A stretch of 64,000 bases of DNA, from the NCBI GenBank assembly GCA_025463125.1, contig JAOAPX010000090.1, positions 1 through 64,000 of the forward strand, given 5' to 3'. Position 1 is the first letter of the stretch. Each line of letters starts with the position of its first letter. Under the pieces are notes generated by a model, which did no database searches, was not told where the DNA came from, and saw only the letters and a list, made by a program, of their open reading frames with translations. This document shows positions 61,336 to 64,000 of this stretch, piece after piece. Made by a program: the position numbers and the translations under genes. The DNA comes from Acidobacteriota bacterium (lineage in GTDB: Bacteria; Acidobacteriota; Blastocatellia; Pyrinomonadales; Pyrinomonadaceae).

Positions 61336-61547
61336 TTTTTCACTTATTATCAATATCATTACAGGCTAAAAAATTTCAGCAAAAACCTTTTATATTAATT
61401 GTTTAAAGGCATTGCTCAGCTTACCGCCGCTTAGATGTCAGAGGATAAAAGCAATCTTTTTTTCGGTCACTTAAATTTTAGTTTTAAGTTTCCTAACCCG
61501 CGCGTATGTTTTGCTTCTTATTTAAAACCGACGTTATCATTAATTTA

Positions 61548-62093
61548 ATGAAAAACTTTAAACCGACAAAAGAAGATTTACGTGACGCGGTTAACCGCAC
61601 GACCGAAGATTTGATTGATTATAATCTGAACGTCTTGTTTTGCGGCATCAACCCGGGAATGTGGTCGGGCGCGACCGGTTTTCATTTCGCCAAACCGGGC
61701 AACCGATTCTGGAAGGCTCTTTATCTCGGTGGATTTACAGACCGCCTTTTACATCCTTCGGAAGAGCATGAATTACTCGAAAACGGGTACGGAATCACGT
61801 GTTTCTGTAAACGAACGACCGCCAGAGCCGACGAATTGACAACCGAAGAATACATCGAAGGCGGCAAAGTTCTCGTAAAAAAGATTATTAAATATAAGCC
61901 GCGTTTTTTGGCGGTTCTCGGCATCGGAGCCTACCGGACGGCTTTTAATTTACCGAAAGCGAAATTAGGCTTGCAAAACGAAAAATTCGGCAGCGCGCGC
62001 GTTTGGCTGCTGCCGAATCCGAGCGGATTAAACGCTCATTATCAATTGAATGATTTGGCTCAGCTTTTTTCCGAGTTGAGAAATTCAATCTGA
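61548..62093 (+). CDS. mug: G/U mismatch-specific DNA glycosylase
   Basis: VLFCGINPGMWSGATGFHFAKPGNRFWKALYLGGFTDR; LLPNPSGLNAHY. Confidence 0.92.
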   Translation: MKNFKPTKEDLRDAVNRTTEDLIDYNLNVLFCGINPGMWSGATGFHFAKPGNRFWKALYLGGFTDRLLHPSEEHELLENGYGITCFCKRTTARADELTTEEYIEGGKVLVKKIIKYKPRFLAVLGIGAYRTAFNLPKAKLGLQNEKFGSARVWLLPNPSGLNAHYQLNDLAQLFSELRNSI

Positions 62094-62156
62094 CGCCAAA
62101 TCCGATTTGTGATTTCGAACATATGCGGCGCAAAAGGCGCGACGATCCATATTCGA

Positions 62157-63116
62157 TTAAGCCGGAGCTTCGATTTCCGGAAGATCCTTTAAAAGTTCAT
62201 CGATTGCCTGAAGAGTGTGAGCGGATAGCTTTACGCCGGACGCCGCCGCGTTATCGACAACCTGTTCGGGACGGCTCGCGCCGATGATCGCCGAAGAAAC
62301 GCGTTCGTCGCGCAAAACCCACGCGAGCGCGAGCTGCGCCATCGAAAGGTTTTCCGCCGCCGCGAGCGGGCGCAGTTTCTCGACGAGTTCGAAAATTTCG
62401 TCGCGCATTAAACGATTGATCGCGACATTCATTTTATCGTTTGCCGCGCGCGAATCGTTCGGGATTTGCTGTCCGGCTTTGTATTTTCCGGTTAAAACTC
62501 CCTGACCGAGCGGCGACCAGACGATTTGCCCGATTCCGTTTGCCGCGCAGATCGGGAAAACTTCTTTCTCGGGCTCGCGCCATAAAATCGAATACTGCGG
62601 CTGACTCGACACGAATTTTTCTACGCCCGTCATTTCCGCCGCGGCTTTGATCTGTTCGGCGCTCCATTCGCTGAAACCGAGATATCGAACCTTGCCTTCG
62701 CGAACGACTTCGGATAAGGCAGCCAAGGTTTCTTCGAGCGGCGTTTCTTCGTCGTAGCGATGACATTGATATAAATCAACGTAATCGGTTTTCAACCTTT
62801 TCAAAGAATCGTTTAATTGTTTGTGTATCTGAGCGCGCGACAAGCCGCTGTCGGTTTCGGTCATCGGAAAGAAAAGTTTGGTGGCTAAAACGTAAGAATC
62901 GCGCGGGCGGTCGCTTAAAACTTCGCCGAGAAACGTTTCCGAAGCTCCTTTGCCGTAGATATTCGCCGTGTCTATAAAATTGATTCCGACTTCGAACGCT
63001 TTTTCCACACACGCCGCCGCTTTTTCGCGCTCGACTCCGCCCGAATACGTCAGCCACGTTCCCAAACTGATTTCCGAAACAGTTAAATCGCTATCGCCTA
63101 ATTGTCTATATTTCAT
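62157..63116 (-). CDS. Aldo/keto reductase
   Basis: MKYRQLGDSDLTVSEISLGTWLTYSGGVE; FIDTANIYGKGASE; DYVDLYQCHRYDEETP. Confidence 0.93.
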   Translation of the reverse strand: MKYRQLGDSDLTVSEISLGTWLTYSGGVEREKAAACVEKAFEVGINFIDTANIYGKGASETFLGEVLSDRPRDSYVLATKLFFPMTETDSGLSRAQIHKQLNDSLKRLKTDYVDLYQCHRYDEETPLEETLAALSEVVREGKVRYLGFSEWSAEQIKAAAEMTGVEKFVSSQPQYSILWREPEKEVFPICAANGIGQIVWSPLGQGVLTGKYKAGQQIPNDSRAANDKMNVAINRLMRDEIFELVEKLRPLAAAENLSMAQLALAWVLRDERVSSAIIGASRPEQVVDNAAASGVKLSAHTLQAIDELLKDLPEIEAPA

Positions 63117-63260
63117 AGAAAATTTTCCTTTTTATAAATTCAATCCGCAAATCAAAGTATGTATTACAGATTATAATTTTACGTGTTATTAGCAAACCGC
63201 GAAAACCGTTTTACAGGCGAAAATAAAGCAATAACAAGTGAAATTAACAAGTGAAATAAA

Positions 63261-63295
63261 AAAAGAGCCGGCTCTAAGCGGTCGGCTCTTCTTTT
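63261..63295 (-). terminator. Rho-independent terminator after sucA
   Basis: AAGAGCCGACCGCTTAGAGCCGGCTCTTTTTTT on the minus strand. Confidence 0.8.
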
Positions 63296-63362
63296 ATTTA
63301 ATTTTACCGTTTTTTACCGTTAAGCCCGATAAAAATCTGTGAGACTTTCATTTTCCCGCAAA

Positions 63363-64000
63363 TTAAGAGCTCGCCGGAGCGATTTTCATGGAAACTTCCG
63401 GCTCGCTGGCAGCCGAGATTTCATCGGAATCCTTGATCAAAGAATCTTCGACAATCTGTTTCTGCTCAAGTTCGTGGATTGCGTAAGAACCGGTCGCGGG
63501 ACTTGCCGAAGCGGCTCTGCCGACGTATCTCAGTTCGACATTTTGCGGCAGAACCCGGCGAATTCTCGATTCGACAAACAGCCAGCCGCCCATATTTTGC
63601 GGTTCTTCCTGCGTCCAGAAAATTTCGGTCGCGTTTTCGTAAGAAGCAAACACTTCTTTTAATTTTTCAGCCGGAAACGGGTAAAATTGTTCGAGCCGAA
63701 CAATTGCGGTGCGATTATCATTGGCGTCGGCGCGTCCCGCTTCGAGATCGTAGAAGACTTTGCCAGAACAAACGACGACGCGGCGGACTTTCGATTTATC
63801 GCTGATTTTCGCGTCGTCAAGCAAGGGCTGAAAACCTCCGCCGATTAATTCTTCAACCGTTGAACTTGCCGCCGGAAGTCTTAACAAACTTTTCGGCGTC
63901 ATAACGATTAACGGTCGAACAATTTCCTGTTTGACCTGTCGCCGGAGAAGATGAAAATACTGCGCCGGCGTTGTCGGGTAGCAAACCTGCATATTATTTT
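63363..64000 (-). CDS. sucA: 2-oxoglutarate dehydrogenase E1, C-terminal part (runs off window)
   Basis: VCYPTTPAQYFHLLRRQ; PLIVMTPKSLLRLPAA; WTQEEPQNMGGWLFVESRI; YVGRAASASPATGS. Confidence 0.92.
   Translation of the reverse strand, partial: NNMQVCYPTTPAQYFHLLRRQVKQEIVRPLIVMTPKSLLRLPAASSTVEELIGGGFQPLLDDAKISDKSKVRRVVVCSGKVFYDLEAGRADANDNRTAIVRLEQFYPFPAEKLKEVFASYENATEIFWTQEEPQNMGGWLFVESRIRRVLPQNVELRYVGRAASASPATGSYAIHELEQKQIVEDSLIKDSDEISAASEPEVSMKIAPASS

Overview
64 kb chromosomal window, about 55 supported CDS, little sign of horizontal islands. Gene content (MqnE/UbiA menaquinone genes, Ser/Thr kinases with TPR modules, RND efflux, split F0 ATP synthase genes) suggests an Acidobacteria-like organism; this taxonomic guess is inference only. 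Order along the window: MoxR-like ATPase C-terminus, Ser/Thr kinase, atpE/atpB/AtpI-like/AtpZ-like, LCAT-like hydrolase, GT2 + waaA, efp, exported GWD/PPDK-like protein, beta-carbonic anhydrase, NtrC-type two-component pair split by an AT-rich gene, PBP-like transpeptidase, rnc, lepB, psuG, ruvC, fahA, purF, a rhodanese lipoprotein with an in-frame TGA, wecB/wecC-like genes, a very large kinase with a duplicated sensor/TPR module, PLD/EEP genes, ubiA-like + DUF2071-like + mqnE, acyltransferase, TetR/MFP/RND/TolC efflux operon, rhlE-like helicase, mug, aldo/keto reductase, and the sucA C-terminus at the right edge. Most striking observation: the rhodanese ORF ends at TGA (32438-32440) immediately after Tyr-Cys-Ser. 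The same frame continues for 44 codons with a convincing rhodanese C-terminus (PNEHTSAG...VGGTNAWKTAGYP), and a SECIS-like hairpin with a GGUCU apical loop lies about 21 nt after the TGA. This is best explained as a selenocysteine-containing rhodanese lipoprotein (Cys-Ser-Sec motif) that ORF callers truncate. No searches or folding programs were run; family names come from motif recognition.
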